Assembly (NCBI RefSeq): GCF_008065135.1
Contig: NZ_CP042914.1
Location: 7,235,404 to 7,299,403, forward strand
Origin: Roseimaritima ulvae
GTDB taxonomy: Bacteria > Planctomycetota > Planctomycetia > Pirellulales > Pirellulaceae
Direction: 5' to 3'
Length of the DNA stretch: 64,000 nucleotides
Shown: positions 17,354 through 26,532 of the stretch, in pieces
Layout of the letters: each line of letters starts with the position of its first letter
Position numbering within the stretch: the stretch's first letter is position 1
Made by a program: the position numbers and the translations under genes
Notes under the pieces: generated by a model
Told to the model about the DNA's origin: nothing
Database searches by the model: none
What the model saw: the letters and a program-made list of their open reading frames with translations, nothing else

Positions 17354-19390
17354 ATGGCCGACAGTCTAGAATTTCACATCATTGGAGCAAACACGCCCGA
17401 TGAGGACGCTGCGTTTGCGATCCAAGAGCAGCACAGAAAGTTTTTCTTCATTCCTGAGCCAAGCTTTCGGAAAGCAGTCAGCAAAGGGCTTGTACTGGGA
17501 GCATTTCTAGATGGGCAAGTGGTAGCCTATTTGTGGTTCAGTCGCAGAGAGGGCATCGTGCGTGTCAGATATTTGTCGGTCGATCCTGGCAGGGCACGGG
17601 AAGGAATCGGTCGCAAACTCGTAGACGAATTGAAACGTAGACATAGTGATGCGTTTCGAATCCAACTAAGCTGCCGGACAGACTATCCTGGCTGGAAGTT
17701 CTGGAAGGGAATCGGTTTTCATGCTCTGCGAAACCGACCAGGACGTGCAAAAGCTGGCTCTGAGGTAACTGACTTTGTTCACGAGCTGACGCCACTACCA
17801 CTGTTCTCCGACCTCACAAACCAAGACGAACGCCCCAAAATTGCGATCGATGCAAATGTCTATTTCGATCTATGTGATCAAAACCGACAGCATCACCTCG
17901 AATCGTCCGGATTGCTAGCCGAATGGGTCGACACGGAATTTGAACTCTGCATTACAGCTGCACTGGCAGAGGATATCGCACGTGGAGAACACTTAGTTTC
18001 AGAATACGAATGGCCGTTGCTAAAGGCTTCGCCGGAAGCCTTTGATTGCATCCGCCAGCAAGTTGTATTGCAGCTTGGCCCTGGCACAAATGCGCAAGAT
18101 ATTTCGGACCGAAACCACTTGTCCCATGCGATCGCTGAGAATGTCCACACATTCGTTACACGCGATGGATTCCTTCTTAAAAACGCTGACAAGATTTATG
18201 ACCAGTTTGGTACTTCCGTGTTGCGTCCCGTCGACTTCATCGTGAATGTCGATGGTGCAGCAAACCAGTTTACCTTCGACAGACGTGACCTCTCATCGGT
18301 TCGGCTTTCGATTGCTCAGATCGAACAGAGTGCGCCAGTACCTCCCAGCTTGGCAACTCTAATTCGCCAGAACGAGAAGGTCTCCGTCCTTCAAGCCAAA
18401 CTGAGAGGTTGGCTGGCTAACCCCGATCGATTCGAAGTCCTGTCAGTCCTAGATGAGGATGGTATGCATCAGGCGATGTGCGGGTTCGAGAAGACGGAAA
18501 GCAATGTGCATGTCCATCTTTTTCGCGTCTCAGTTCAACTCAGGGGACAGAGGAAGGGGAGAACTATTCTGCGTTGCCTGGCTGCCCAATTGCGTTCACG
18601 CTTCTCCGACCCGGTGTTCATCCAAATCCTTGACAAAACGGGGGCTGCTGAGGCTAAGGGGGCATTGTCGGAATTTGGGTTTTCTTTTTGCGACGAGACA
18701 GCCTGCAAAGTATCCCTTCCTGGGGTTTGGGATATACAGGATGCATTTGATGCAGCGAACGAACTAGCTTCGACGAACGACGGGTCGACGAGTTGGTTGG
18801 GAGGATACAACTCATCTCCCCTAAGCTCTGATCCGTTTTCGTACTTGGAACTCGAACATCAATTGTGGCCGGCAAAGATACGTTCAGGAGACAGTGTACC
18901 GTGCGTTGCGATCCCAATCCGTCCAGTCTGGGCCCGTGCCCTTTTTGACCCAAATTTGGGACAGGTGGAATTTTGGGATGAAGATGCGCATCTGCTGCTG
19001 AACCCCACTAACGCTTACTACACTGCATCACGCCCAAACATCGAATATGGGCGGATCCTTTGGTATGTAAGCTCGGACGAAAACTACCCCGGATCAAAAC
19101 ACGCAAGAGCCACTTCACAGTTGACCAGACGTGTCATCGGCCCACCGTTACAATTGTATCGAGAGTTCCGACATTTCGGGGTGTACCAGTTGACTGAGAT
19201 TCAGAAGCTGGCCACGCCAAATCGACCCGATGTACTTGCTATGGAGTTTCGTGACACTGAAGTGCTAGGCAAGCCAGTTTCGCTTTCGACCATTCGGAAA
19301 ATCTTAGAAACCCCCAACGAAGCCTTTCAGTGGCCAACGAGAATTGAGGAATTTAAGTTCCTCGAAATTTACCGTCAGGGAGCAGGCTAG
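17354..19390 (+). CDS. Multidomain GNAT acetyltransferase / PIN nuclease / second GNAT-like / unknown C-terminal domain
   Basis: 678 residues. Residues ~1-150 are a GNAT acetyltransferase, with beta strand VRYLSVDPG followed by the acetyl-CoA loop REGIGRKL near 81-88. Residues ~163-285 read as a PIN-type ribonuclease: IDANVYFDL near 166, LAEDIARG near 203, DRNHLSHAIAEN and FVTRDG near 266 supply the spaced acidic residues. Residues ~335-455 contain a second, degenerate GNAT-like unit (RGQRKGRTILRCL near 395). The last ~160 residues (from CVAIPIRP near 516) match no family I can name; a PUA-like fold is possible. The stop codon abuts the start of the ASCH gene, so the two are co-translated. 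It lies between decayed mobile DNA and a tRNA gene, with more AT-rich codon choice than the core genes. Function unknown; an RNA-directed toxin or defence role is inference. Confidence 0.72.
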   Translation: MADSLEFHIIGANTPDEDAAFAIQEQHRKFFFIPEPSFRKAVSKGLVLGAFLDGQVVAYLWFSRREGIVRVRYLSVDPGRAREGIGRKLVDELKRRHSDAFRIQLSCRTDYPGWKFWKGIGFHALRNRPGRAKAGSEVTDFVHELTPLPLFSDLTNQDERPKIAIDANVYFDLCDQNRQHHLESSGLLAEWVDTEFELCITAALAEDIARGEHLVSEYEWPLLKASPEAFDCIRQQVVLQLGPGTNAQDISDRNHLSHAIAENVHTFVTRDGFLLKNADKIYDQFGTSVLRPVDFIVNVDGAANQFTFDRRDLSSVRLSIAQIEQSAPVPPSLATLIRQNEKVSVLQAKLRGWLANPDRFEVLSVLDEDGMHQAMCGFEKTESNVHVHLFRVSVQLRGQRKGRTILRCLAAQLRSRFSDPVFIQILDKTGAAEAKGALSEFGFSFCDETACKVSLPGVWDIQDAFDAANELASTNDGSTSWLGGYNSSPLSSDPFSYLELEHQLWPAKIRSGDSVPCVAIPIRPVWARALFDPNLGQVEFWDEDAHLLLNPTNAYYTASRPNIEYGRILWYVSSDENYPGSKHARATSQLTRRVIGPPLQLYREFRHFGVYQLTEIQKLATPNRPDVLAMEFRDTEVLGKPVSLSTIRKILETPNEAFQWPTRIEEFKFLEIYRQGAG

Positions 19391-19816
19391 ATGTTGCTGC
19401 TATCAATTAGACCAGATTTTGCCGAGCAAATTTTGGATGGAAGCAAGCAAGTAGAATTTCGCCGAAGGCATCCGCGTCGAATCGAGCTTGGCTCTCGCAT
19501 GCTAATCTACGCGAGTTCTCCAACGCGCGCCTTAATAGGAACAGCAGAGGTATTTGATGTCGTTGAGGCATCTCCTGCCGAAGTCTGGCACGAATTCAAC
19601 GACGTGGGCGGAATCGAGCAGGAAGTGTACAACGCCTATTACGAAGCGTCAGATCGGGCAGTCGCGCTTCGGCTACGGAAACCAATTCGTTTCGACACTG
19701 CAATTTCACTGGCCGACCTGCGATGCAAACTGCCAGGCTTTCATCCGCCTCAGCAGTTCGCTTACCTATCGGCCGAACGGCTAATGAAGATCACTCGTGC
19801 GATCGAATGCGCGTAG
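19391..19816 (+). CDS. ASCH/PUA-like domain protein
   Basis: 141 residues beginning directly after the stop of the GNAT-PIN gene (TAG-ATG, no gap). The N-terminus MLLLSIRPDFAEQILDGSKQ, then VEFRR, GSRMLIYASSP and ALIGTAEVFDV match ASCH-type PUA-like proteins of the COG4933 kind, predicted to bind RNA or modified nucleotides. The later ISLADLRCKLPGFHPPQQFA is also typical. No helix-turn-helix is seen. Strict coupling to the upstream fusion protein suggests a partner, regulator or antidote role, which is inference. Confidence 0.78.
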   Translation: MLLLSIRPDFAEQILDGSKQVEFRRRHPRRIELGSRMLIYASSPTRALIGTAEVFDVVEASPAEVWHEFNDVGGIEQEVYNAYYEASDRAVALRLRKPIRFDTAISLADLRCKLPGFHPPQQFAYLSAERLMKITRAIECA

Positions 19817-20184
19817 CATTGTCGCGATGCGCTCATGAAATCCGCCCCGTACGAGGGACTTCAACGCCTGCTCACCAGTTCCCCCCAACGAAAGCGCCGC
19901 AGCCAAAGGTCATGGCCAGCGTCCCTGAATCAGGGTGCATGTCAAGCGGTGGGGCTGTTGCTTCATTTCCGCGGACGTCCGAAGGGGCGGAGGAGTGTTT
20001 TCGAAGGCGTAGCCGGCGAGCGGTTGACTTGCCTCACTCTTCGCCGCCAAGAAGGAGTCATTGCGTTAAGGTGTCGCTCGCCGGCGCCTACGAAGCTTGC
20101 TGGTTTGGTCGCACGGCTCCCGAACCAACAAACCTCTCCGGCTTCGGGTTAAACGAGGACCAAGCGGTGCCTCAGCGAAAGCAC
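19817..20184. other. Intergenic region with dispersed repeats
   Basis: No coding signal. Two facing arms around 20003-20024 and 20074-20096 share the core gccggcgagcg in inverted orientation. Bases 20097-20117 are the second copy of the repeat also found at 2493-2513. It separates the GNAT-ASCH module from the 3' side of tRNA-Arg. No duplicate of the tRNA 3' end was found here, so there is no direct evidence for an attachment site. Confidence 0.5.
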
Positions 20185-20223
20185 AAAAAAGCCCAGCGAA
20201 TTCTGTTGCAATCGCTGGGCTTT
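20185..20223 (-). terminator. Intrinsic terminator of tRNA-Arg
   Basis: On the minus strand, a stem of gcccagcga pairing with tcgctgggc (extended by A/T pairs) around an 18-nt loop is followed by a run of six T (20185-20190). It lies 24 bp past the 3' end of the tRNA. Confidence 0.85.
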
Positions 20224-20246
20224 GCGCTGGTACGTCGCTGCAAAAG

Positions 20247-20320
20247 TACCCCCGAAGGGATTCGAACCCCTAACCCCCGGTTCCGAAGACCGGTGCTCTA
20301 TCCAGTTGAGCTACGGAGGC
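20247..20320 (-). tRNA. tRNA-Arg (anticodon UCG)
   Basis: 74 nt with a full cloverleaf. The acceptor 5' strand is GCCTCCG; the anticodon arm is CCGGT-CTTCGGA-ACCGG with loop positions 34-36 TCG, reading CGA codons; the T arm has the loop TTCGAAT. CCA is not encoded. The first acceptor pair appears as G1-U72. An intrinsic terminator follows. Confidence 0.93.
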
Positions 20321-20404
20321 GTTTGTTTTCGCCTTGGTCCGTCCGATTTTACAGGTTTTTGGGTTTCTTGCCAGGAGCGTAGGTGCGTTTTTTTTTCGCG
20401 GTTT

Positions 20405-20479
20405 ATGCGTCCAAAGTCTGGCGACTTCGGTGGGCGGGCGGGGTGTCCAAAGTCTGGCGACTTCGGCTACGGGGGAAGC
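20405..20479. repeat. Family A repeat arms (two direct copies)
   Basis: The 20-mer ccaaagtctggcgacttcgg occurs twice, 38 bp apart, and again at ~22258-22277. The right copy runs on as ctacggg, and its cta (20467-20469) is the TAG stop codon of lldP on the minus strand. Confidence 0.8.
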
Positions 20480-22215
20480 GGGGTGGTGTGGGACAAGGCC
20501 CAGCCGATGGCTCCGGTTACTGCGATGTAATATAGGAAGGGCACGATGGTCTTCCTCAATACCAGGCCTTCTCGGCCCAATAACCCGACCACCGCACAGG
20601 CGGCCACGACGTTGTGCACGCAGATCATGTTGCCCGCCGCTCCGCCCACTGCTTGTAGCGCCACGCCCCACTGGGGATCCATGCCGATTCGCTGGGCGAC
20701 CGCAAACTGGAACTCGGAGAACATCATGTTGCTAAAGGTGTTTGATCCGGCCGCAAACGCGCCCAAGCCTCCGATCAAAGGCGCCACCAGCGGCCAGCCG
20801 CTGCCGATCCACTGTGCCGCCCCGGCCGCCAACACCACGGGCATCTTCGCCAAGCCCCCGGACCCGCCGTCCGAATGAATGAACACCTGCACCATTGGCA
20901 CGGCAAACAACAAGGCCACCGAAGCGGCTCGCAGCACTCGACCACTCCGCCGCCACGCGCCGCGATAGGCCGCCGGGTCGATGCGATGCAGGAAATACGT
21001 TAGCAGCGAGACGACCAAAAACACGGACCCCGGAAGATACAACGGCTCGATCGAGACGCTGACCGATTCACTGCCAAAAATCTGCTCGAACGATAGCGAT
21101 GCCTGCTTCAGCCACCGTGGCGCGCCTGGAATCAAACGCGTCGCGGCCAGCAACAGGGCCACCAACAAGTACGGCGTCCAGGCTCGCAGGGCTCCAAACC
21201 GTGGCGGCTGGTCCCCTCGACTTTCATCGTCCCGACTATCATCTTCCCGGCCAACATCGCCCCGCCTATCATCCGCCCGACCGTCATGGGACGCGTCGTC
21301 TTGCAACGTCCCGTTCCACTGCTGCGGCCAAGCGGCGGGATCGCCAAAGGTCCAGGGTTCACTACGGTCGGGCAGCCCCCAACCGCGGCGAGCGGCCACC
21401 GACACCAGAGCCAACCCCACCAGGGCTCCGACTAAGGAGGGAAATTCGGGGCCCAAAAAAATCGCCGTCAGCAAGTACGGCACGGTCATCGCAAAGGACG
21501 CCAACAGCGCGAACCGCCAGACCGCGAAGCCCTCTCGCCAGGATCGGTTGGGGCCGTAATACCGCGTCAGCACGCAAACCACGATGACGGGGATCAAACA
21601 ACCTGCGGCACAATGCAGAGTCGCTACCTTGATACCGATCTGGTGCAACAGTTCGCTCCACGCCAAGTTCTCAGCGACCGCGTATTGCTGGGCGGCCGCG
21701 GAACCGGAAAGCCCTTTGTCGACGCCGATCAAAATCGGCGTGCCCACCGCTCCAAACGACACCGGCGTGCTTTGAATCAGCATCCCGGCCGTGGCGGCGG
21801 CCAGCGCCGGCACTCGCAGGGCAACCAGCAAGGGCACGCAGACCGCGGCCGCGGTGCCAAATCCTGCGGCGCCTTCCATGAACGAACCAAACAACCAAGC
21901 CACGATGATCACCTGAGCTCGTTGGTCGGCGGTGATCGAGGAAAACGAGGAGCGGATCACGGCGATCGCACCGCTGGCTCGCAGCGTTTCCAACATCAAA
22001 ATGGCGCCAAAGATGATGTACAACAAACTGACCGAAATGATCAGCCCCTTGGCCGACGCAGCAGCCACCTGCACCGCGGGAACTTGCCAGTACCCCAAGG
22101 CCAACAGCACGGTAGCGGCGAACGATACCGGCATGGCACGCGAAGCCGGCCAACGAAAGCCCACCAGCAGCAGACCGACGAGGGCGATCGGGGTAAGGGC
22201 GAGCAGGGCTGGCAT
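20467..22215 (-). CDS. lldP: L-lactate permease family transporter
   Basis: 582 residues, about 12-14 hydrophobic segments, the size of LctP-family permeases. Signature stretches: [20 protein letters not shown] near the N-terminus, [35 protein letters not shown], and later [19 protein letters not shown] and [20 protein letters not shown], all typical. It imports lactate or a related hydroxyacid with protons across the inner membrane. A charged low-complexity stretch of ~45 residues (near 305-350, rich in Asp, Arg and Gly) interrupts a cytoplasmic loop and is probably expanded repeat sequence. The TAG stop lies inside a dispersed repeat, and a 7-bp tandem repeat lies 6 bp upstream of the start codon. 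Confidence 0.88.
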   Translation of the reverse strand: MPALLALTPIALVGLLLVGFRWPASRAMPVSFAATVLLALGYWQVPAVQVAAASAKGLIISVSLLYIIFGAILMLETLRASGAIAVIRSSFSSITADQRAQVIIVAWLFGSFMEGAAGFGTAAAVCVPLLVALRVPALAAATAGMLIQSTPVSFGAVGTPILIGVDKGLSGSAAAQQYAVAENLAWSELLHQIGIKVATLHCAAGCLIPVIVVCVLTRYYGPNRSWREGFAVWRFALLASFAMTVPYLLTAIFLGPEFPSLVGALVGLALVSVAARRGWGLPDRSEPWTFGDPAAWPQQWNGTLQDDASHDGRADDRRGDVGREDDSRDDESRGDQPPRFGALRAWTPYLLVALLLAATRLIPGAPRWLKQASLSFEQIFGSESVSVSIEPLYLPGSVFLVVSLLTYFLHRIDPAAYRGAWRRSGRVLRAASVALLFAVPMVQVFIHSDGGSGGLAKMPVVLAAGAAQWIGSGWPLVAPLIGGLGAFAAGSNTFSNMMFSEFQFAVAQRIGMDPQWGVALQAVGGAAGNMICVHNVVAACAVVGLLGREGLVLRKTIVPFLYYIAVTGAIGWALSHTTPLPP

Positions 22216-22220
22216 GTTTT

Positions 22221-22243
22221 AGTTGCGAGTTGCGAGTTGCGAG
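22221..22243. repeat. Heptanucleotide tandem repeat upstream of lldP
   Basis: About three units of the 7-mer agttgcg, starting 6 bp from the lldP start codon, where a ribosome-binding site would be. A related 7-mer array (gagtggc) lies upstream of the ABC ATPase gene at 51503-51552. Confidence 0.7.
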
Positions 22244-22278
22244 GGGAGGATGTTTGGTCCAAAGTCTGGCGACTTCGG

Positions 22279-23052
22279 CTACCAGATTTGGCGGGCTCGG
22301 GGGTCGTGTTGGTATTGTCGGCGGAGTTCCGAATCCGGCTCGCGGCGGATCATCATCCGGCACAGCAGGGCCGCCAACACGCCGGCTACAAAGCCGCCCA
22401 CGTGTGCCAGGTAAGCGACGCCGCCGGCCGATTCGCTGGTCGCCGCAATCGAGCCCACGCTGTTGACAAACTGCATGGCGATCCACATGCCCAGCACCCA
22501 GACTGCGGGAATGGTGACAATCACATAGAAAAATACCGCGTTGACGCGGTTGCGGGGAAACAGCACAAGATACGCTCCCATCACTCCGGCGATGGCGCCC
22601 GAGGCGCCGAGGTTGGGAATGATACTGCCAGGGTTGGAAGCGATCTGTGCCAGACTGCCCGCCAGTCCCGCGACCAGATAAAACACCAGAAACCAGACAT
22701 GGCCGAAGCGGTGTTCGACATTGTTGCCAAAAATCCACAGATACAACATGTTGCCGGCGATGTGCCCGAAGCCGCCATGCATGAACATCGACGTCAGCAG
22801 GGTCAGCCAGATAATCCGCGGTCCCGGTGCCTGAGGAATCGTGACCGCTCCATGCCCTTCGACTTGCAACATCTGGGGCTCGACCAAATCGACGCCCGAA
22901 GTGATTTCCTGAGGCACCACGCTGTAGCCATAGGTAATCGCTGGATCGCTCATCTGGACCAGGAATACCAGGACGTTGATCAGCAGAATCGCGTTGGTCA
23001 CGTACGCGACCGTGGTCACTTCGCGGTCATCGTCGCTGATGGGAAACAGCAT
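22279..23052 (-). CDS. Rhomboid family intramembrane serine protease
   Basis: 257 residues. The catalytic Ser motif NLGASGAIAG and the second conserved membrane motif AHVGGFVAG (catalytic His) are both present. The LTSMFMHGGFGHIAGNMLYLWIFG segment has the family's HxxxxHxxxN pattern, with the conserved His and Asn. About six to seven membrane helices are visible. It cuts single-pass membrane proteins within the bilayer; the substrate is unknown. The TAG stop (22279-22281) is inside a Family A repeat arm. Its start is ~250 bp from the divergent WD40 kinase gene. Confidence 0.92.
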   Translation of the reverse strand: MLFPISDDDREVTTVAYVTNAILLINVLVFLVQMSDPAITYGYSVVPQEITSGVDLVEPQMLQVEGHGAVTIPQAPGPRIIWLTLLTSMFMHGGFGHIAGNMLYLWIFGNNVEHRFGHVWFLVFYLVAGLAGSLAQIASNPGSIIPNLGASGAIAGVMGAYLVLFPRNRVNAVFFYVIVTIPAVWVLGMWIAMQFVNSVGSIAATSESAGGVAYLAHVGGFVAGVLAALLCRMMIRREPDSELRRQYQHDPRARQIW

Positions 23053-23301
23053 GGGGTGCTCGCCGCTTGCGGTTGCGATGGTCGGCAGACCGGGGAGCCC
23101 GATTGGCGGAGGTCTGCCCGCTGGGAGGCATCAAGTGTACCGGATTCACTTGCTTGGCAAAGCGTGGCCGGCGGTGGACATTGCCCCGTCGTTCCGCAGA
23201 GGATCCGCACAACCGCTCCTGATGGTGTTCCCGCATACCCCACGGGCCCTTCGTTCCACTAAGATGCTGGTATTGGATATCCGCCCTTTCCCATCACGGC
23301 A

Positions 23302-25593
23302 ATGCGCACGATGAGCGACCCCAACCAGGACGACACGTTACGCGACGCTGACCGTTTTCCTCGCCCTCCCGTTCCATCGCCGCGGCCATCCACTGGTTCA
23401 TCAGGCCCGAGTGGAGGCTCCCATCCGGGCGGCCCTCTGGCCCCGGGCACGCATTTCGGTCGTTATGAAATTATCGAATGCATCGATCGCGGCGGAATGG
23501 GCGTGGTCTATCGAGCTCGCCACACGGCGTTGGGCAAATTGGTAGCCTTGAAAGTCATTTCGACTTCGCTGCAGTTTGACCCGCATGCGATGGATCGCTT
23601 CCTCCGCGAGATGCAGGCGATCGGTCGTCTGGAACCGCATCCCAATGTGTTGAATGCCTACGACGCGGGGCACGAAGACGGCGTTCAGTATTTGGCCACC
23701 GAATACATCGAAGGCGTGCAACTGGGGACACTGGTGAAACGCATTGGGCCGCTGTCGGTATCGGAAGCCTGCAAAATCATTTCCCAGGCGGCTCAGGCAC
23801 TTGAACATCTCCGCGGCCACCATCTGGTCCATCGCGACATCAAGCCCAGCAACTTGATGCTGACCCGTGATGGCACGGTCAAAGTCGTGGACATGGGATT
23901 GGCTCTGCTTCGCGATGAACAGACCGAAACGCTCACATCGTTTGGTGAAACCATGGGGTCGATCGACTACATGGCACCCGAACAATGGGCGGACAGTCAC
24001 AGCGTGGACTGGCGGAGCGATATCTACAGCCTGGGCTGCACGTTCTATTGCCTGCTTGCCGGTCACCCTCCGTACAAAATGAAACGCGGCGGTTCGCTGG
24101 GTAGACTGAAAGCCCACTTGGAAGCCAAGTTCCCCGATATCCGTGCGCTCCGCAGTGATGTTCCCGATCAAGCGGCCGAGATGATCCTGCAGATGGTCAG
24201 CAAAGATCCGAAGACCCGGCTGACCGACCTACCAGGGCTTTCCCGGCGTTTGGAGATCATTGCCTGCGGCGACTTGCAAGGTCTGGTAGCCCGCGGTTTC
24301 GACACCGCCGCGCCGCGTCCTGAAAGTGCGATCAGTCAGTCGGCGATGACCATCGATTCGGTGACAGCTGAGGATGCGTCCAGCCGTGCAGAACCGCCCA
24401 GCAGCGGCGCCCTGGACGGTGGCGATCCCCAAGCCGAAACCCGCACGCTGCAATACTCCGTCCTGCCGACCAGCCAGCCCGACGAGAAATACGAAAACGG
24501 CGGCCCGCAACGCGGCGGGCAAAAACCGTGGCTGATCGGTACCGCCGTGGCTGGGATCCTGGCCGTTACCGCGATTGCCTACGGTCCCTTTCGCAGTGAA
24601 CCCGATCCCGCGTCCGATCACGCGTCCAATCACGTTCTGCCGTCCCCGCCCGAAGGGTCCCCGGCGGCGGTGCTGCTTCCCATCGCCAGTTTTGGCGAAC
24701 CGATTACGATTGCCACACAACAAGGCACGATCCACGACATGGAGTTCCTCGCCTCGGACAACCACCTGGTCACGGTTTCCAAGCAAGGGTTGCTGACCAT
24801 CTTCGACCTGGACACCCCGAACCGCCCCCTGCACAGCGTGTCGGTCAGCGATGATTCCGCGGACTCGATCGTGTACGACGCCGAGGCGGGGACGTTGATG
24901 ATCGCCAGCGCCGACGGATGGCTGCGGCTGCATACCGCGAAAGATGGAACCGCCCTACGCGACGTGGCTCAGGCCTCGGCGGGACTTACCGGCGTGGAAC
25001 AGATTCCCGGCGAGCCCGCGTACCTGACCAGCGATTGGAACGGAGACATTCGGCAGATCGACACATCCGCTGCCCCGGCCACCAACACCTTGATCGCTCA
25101 CCGAGCCGAAGCGGTGTACGACGTGGCCTGTTCCGCCGATGGACGCTGGCTAGCGTGGTGTGGACGCGAACCGCTGGTGACACTGATGAACCGCGACAAC
25201 CAACAACGTCAGGACTTATCGGGACATCAAGACTGGGTGGTCGACGTAGCGTTCGCACCCGATGCCTCCCGCTTGGCCTCGGCCGGTCATGACGGCCAGG
25301 TGCGGATCTGGGAAGTTCCCAGCGGCCAGCTACAGACCTCCATCTCCTGTGTTGTCCCGCAAACGCTGTGCTTCTTTCCCAACAGCCGCTTCCTGGCCAT
25401 CGGCGGTCGTGCTTCGCATGTCTTGGTCTGGGACCTGCAAGCCGATCGCCAGCTGCTGACACTGCCGGTGAACAATCATATCGACAGCTTGGCGGTTTCG
25501 GAGGATGGCCAGTGGTTGGCCGCCGGCGATAACAGCGGCACGGTCACGGTGTGGAGAATCACGTTCGAGCTGACGCCGGAAGATGGGCGATAG
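23302..25593 (+). CDS. Ser/Thr protein kinase with C-terminal WD40 propeller
   Basis: 763 residues; the ATG at 23311 (MSDPNQDD) is an equally good start. After a Pro/Ser-rich leader, a kinase domain runs from ~residue 53: DRGGMGVVYRAR, VALKVIS, HRDIKPSNLMLT. The metal-binding triplet is DMG (VVDMGLALL) rather than DFG. A single membrane segment (PWLIGTAVAGILAVTAIAYG) lies near 410-430. The remaining ~330 residues are WD40-like repeats, e.g. HQDWVVDVAFAPDASRLASA and GHDGQVRIWEVPSG. The propeller is probably outside the cytoplasm and may sense a ligand or partner; target unknown. No sigma gene is adjacent. Confidence 0.9.
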   Translation: MRTMSDPNQDDTLRDADRFPRPPVPSPRPSTGSSGPSGGSHPGGPLAPGTHFGRYEIIECIDRGGMGVVYRARHTALGKLVALKVISTSLQFDPHAMDRFLREMQAIGRLEPHPNVLNAYDAGHEDGVQYLATEYIEGVQLGTLVKRIGPLSVSEACKIISQAAQALEHLRGHHLVHRDIKPSNLMLTRDGTVKVVDMGLALLRDEQTETLTSFGETMGSIDYMAPEQWADSHSVDWRSDIYSLGCTFYCLLAGHPPYKMKRGGSLGRLKAHLEAKFPDIRALRSDVPDQAAEMILQMVSKDPKTRLTDLPGLSRRLEIIACGDLQGLVARGFDTAAPRPESAISQSAMTIDSVTAEDASSRAEPPSSGALDGGDPQAETRTLQYSVLPTSQPDEKYENGGPQRGGQKPWLIGTAVAGILAVTAIAYGPFRSEPDPASDHASNHVLPSPPEGSPAAVLLPIASFGEPITIATQQGTIHDMEFLASDNHLVTVSKQGLLTIFDLDTPNRPLHSVSVSDDSADSIVYDAEAGTLMIASADGWLRLHTAKDGTALRDVAQASAGLTGVEQIPGEPAYLTSDWNGDIRQIDTSAAPATNTLIAHRAEAVYDVACSADGRWLAWCGREPLVTLMNRDNQQRQDLSGHQDWVVDVAFAPDASRLASAGHDGQVRIWEVPSGQLQTSISCVVPQTLCFFPNSRFLAIGGRASHVLVWDLQADRQLLTLPVNNHIDSLAVSEDGQWLAAGDNSGTVTVWRITFELTPEDGR

Positions 25594-25642
25594 TTGAGCG
25601 GTGAAAGTTGACTTCGCGGTCCTAGAAGGAGGGTTTTTGTGA

Positions 25643-25666
25643 ACACGGGCCGGGGGCCCATGCTAC
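25643..25666. repeat. Family B palindromic repeat
   Basis: Inverse-orientation copy of the 24-bp repeat that starts gtagcatgggccc and ends ggcccgtgt. Its cta at 25663-25665 is the TAG stop codon of the glycosyltransferase gene on the minus strand. Other copies: 55607, 56693, 56735, 56769, the array at 62399, and 62588. Confidence 0.85.
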
Positions 25667-26526
25667 TTTTTTTGCAGGCGACGGTGGATGTAGCTCCAGA
25701 TGGCTTGGGGCGTGCAGTGGTCGGCGAAAAATTGCTGGGCTGCGGCACCGATCGCGGTTGCCTGCTCGCGGTGTTCGGCGACCCATTGGACCTTTTCCGG
25801 CAGGTCGGAATAGTCGTCTAAAATGCCGACGTAATGCACGCCCGCTTGCGGACGCTGTTCCAAACAGGTCGACCACAGATCCGGACTGATCACGCACACG
25901 CCGTGGGCGAACATCTGCTGCACCGAACGATCAAGGATGTGGGGGTGTGAGCCGGGAATATGCACCACAGCCAGGCTGTGCAGGCAATCCTGAAAGTATT
26001 CCGCCTGTTCGATGAAGCCGGTCCGCAACCGGTCGCCACAGTGTTGTTCCAGAATTTGCAGCGCCCGAGTCCGGCGTTCGACGGCATTGGGCAGCTGGTT
26101 TTCCAAAGACGAATGGCGATAGATGATGGACTCGCCGCTGGCCGTATACCGCGGTCCCTGCAACGCGGTTTGGTAATCCTGCCAATCCCAAAAACTCCAG
26201 GGCGGAAACGAGCCCAAATTGGGGTACGGGCAAAAAGCCGGGGTGTGATGAAAACGCAGCCAATGCTCAAACGCGGCCGACAGCGGATTGACCAACAAAA
26301 AATCCGAATAGTCGATGACCACCGATTGGCCATCGACCAGGATTTCAAAACCGCTCCAGCCCTGCTTGCCCAATTGGTCCGAATACTGCAATTCAATTTG
26401 ATCGGCCAGCGCTGTGACGGTTCCGCGGACATACTTCCAATAGCCCGCGTTGAACGCCACTTCGAAGATGCTGTCGTGAGGCAAGACCACCAAACGCGGC
26501 AACGTTGGTTCACTGTTCATAGGCAA
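25663..26526 (-). CDS. Glycosyltransferase-like protein (group 1 or CAP10-like)
   Basis: 287 residues. No N-terminal signal. The C-terminal half resembles the sugar-nucleotide-binding lobe of GT-B-type and CAP10/GT90-like transferases: HILDRSVQQMFAHGVCVISP, AGVHYVGILDDYSDLPEKVQ, then EQATAIGAAAQQFFADHCT. The middle has GSFPPWSFWDWQDYQTAL. It follows the GT4 gene by 6 nt, so the two form an operon. Donor and acceptor are unknown; capsule, LPS or glycoprotein assembly is likely. The stop is provided by a dispersed repeat. The start could also be the second Met (MNSEP). Confidence 0.65.
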   Translation of the reverse strand: MPMNSEPTLPRLVVLPHDSIFEVAFNAGYWKYVRGTVTALADQIELQYSDQLGKQGWSGFEILVDGQSVVIDYSDFLLVNPLSAAFEHWLRFHHTPAFCPYPNLGSFPPWSFWDWQDYQTALQGPRYTASGESIIYRHSSLENQLPNAVERRTRALQILEQHCGDRLRTGFIEQAEYFQDCLHSLAVVHIPGSHPHILDRSVQQMFAHGVCVISPDLWSTCLEQRPQAGVHYVGILDDYSDLPEKVQWVAEHREQATAIGAAAQQFFADHCTPQAIWSYIHRRLQKK

Positions 26527-26532
26527 GGTTAA

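Noticed and set aside
19817-20320. Integrative-element attachment site at tRNA-Arg next to the GNAT-ASCH module
   Set aside because: No direct repeat of the tRNA 3' end was found in the window and no integrase gene is present, so the location is only suggestive.
21613-23262. 549-codon plus-strand frame across lldP and the rhomboid gene
   Set aside because: It is antisense to two clearly recognised genes and is rich in His, Arg and Gln, typical of shadow frames.
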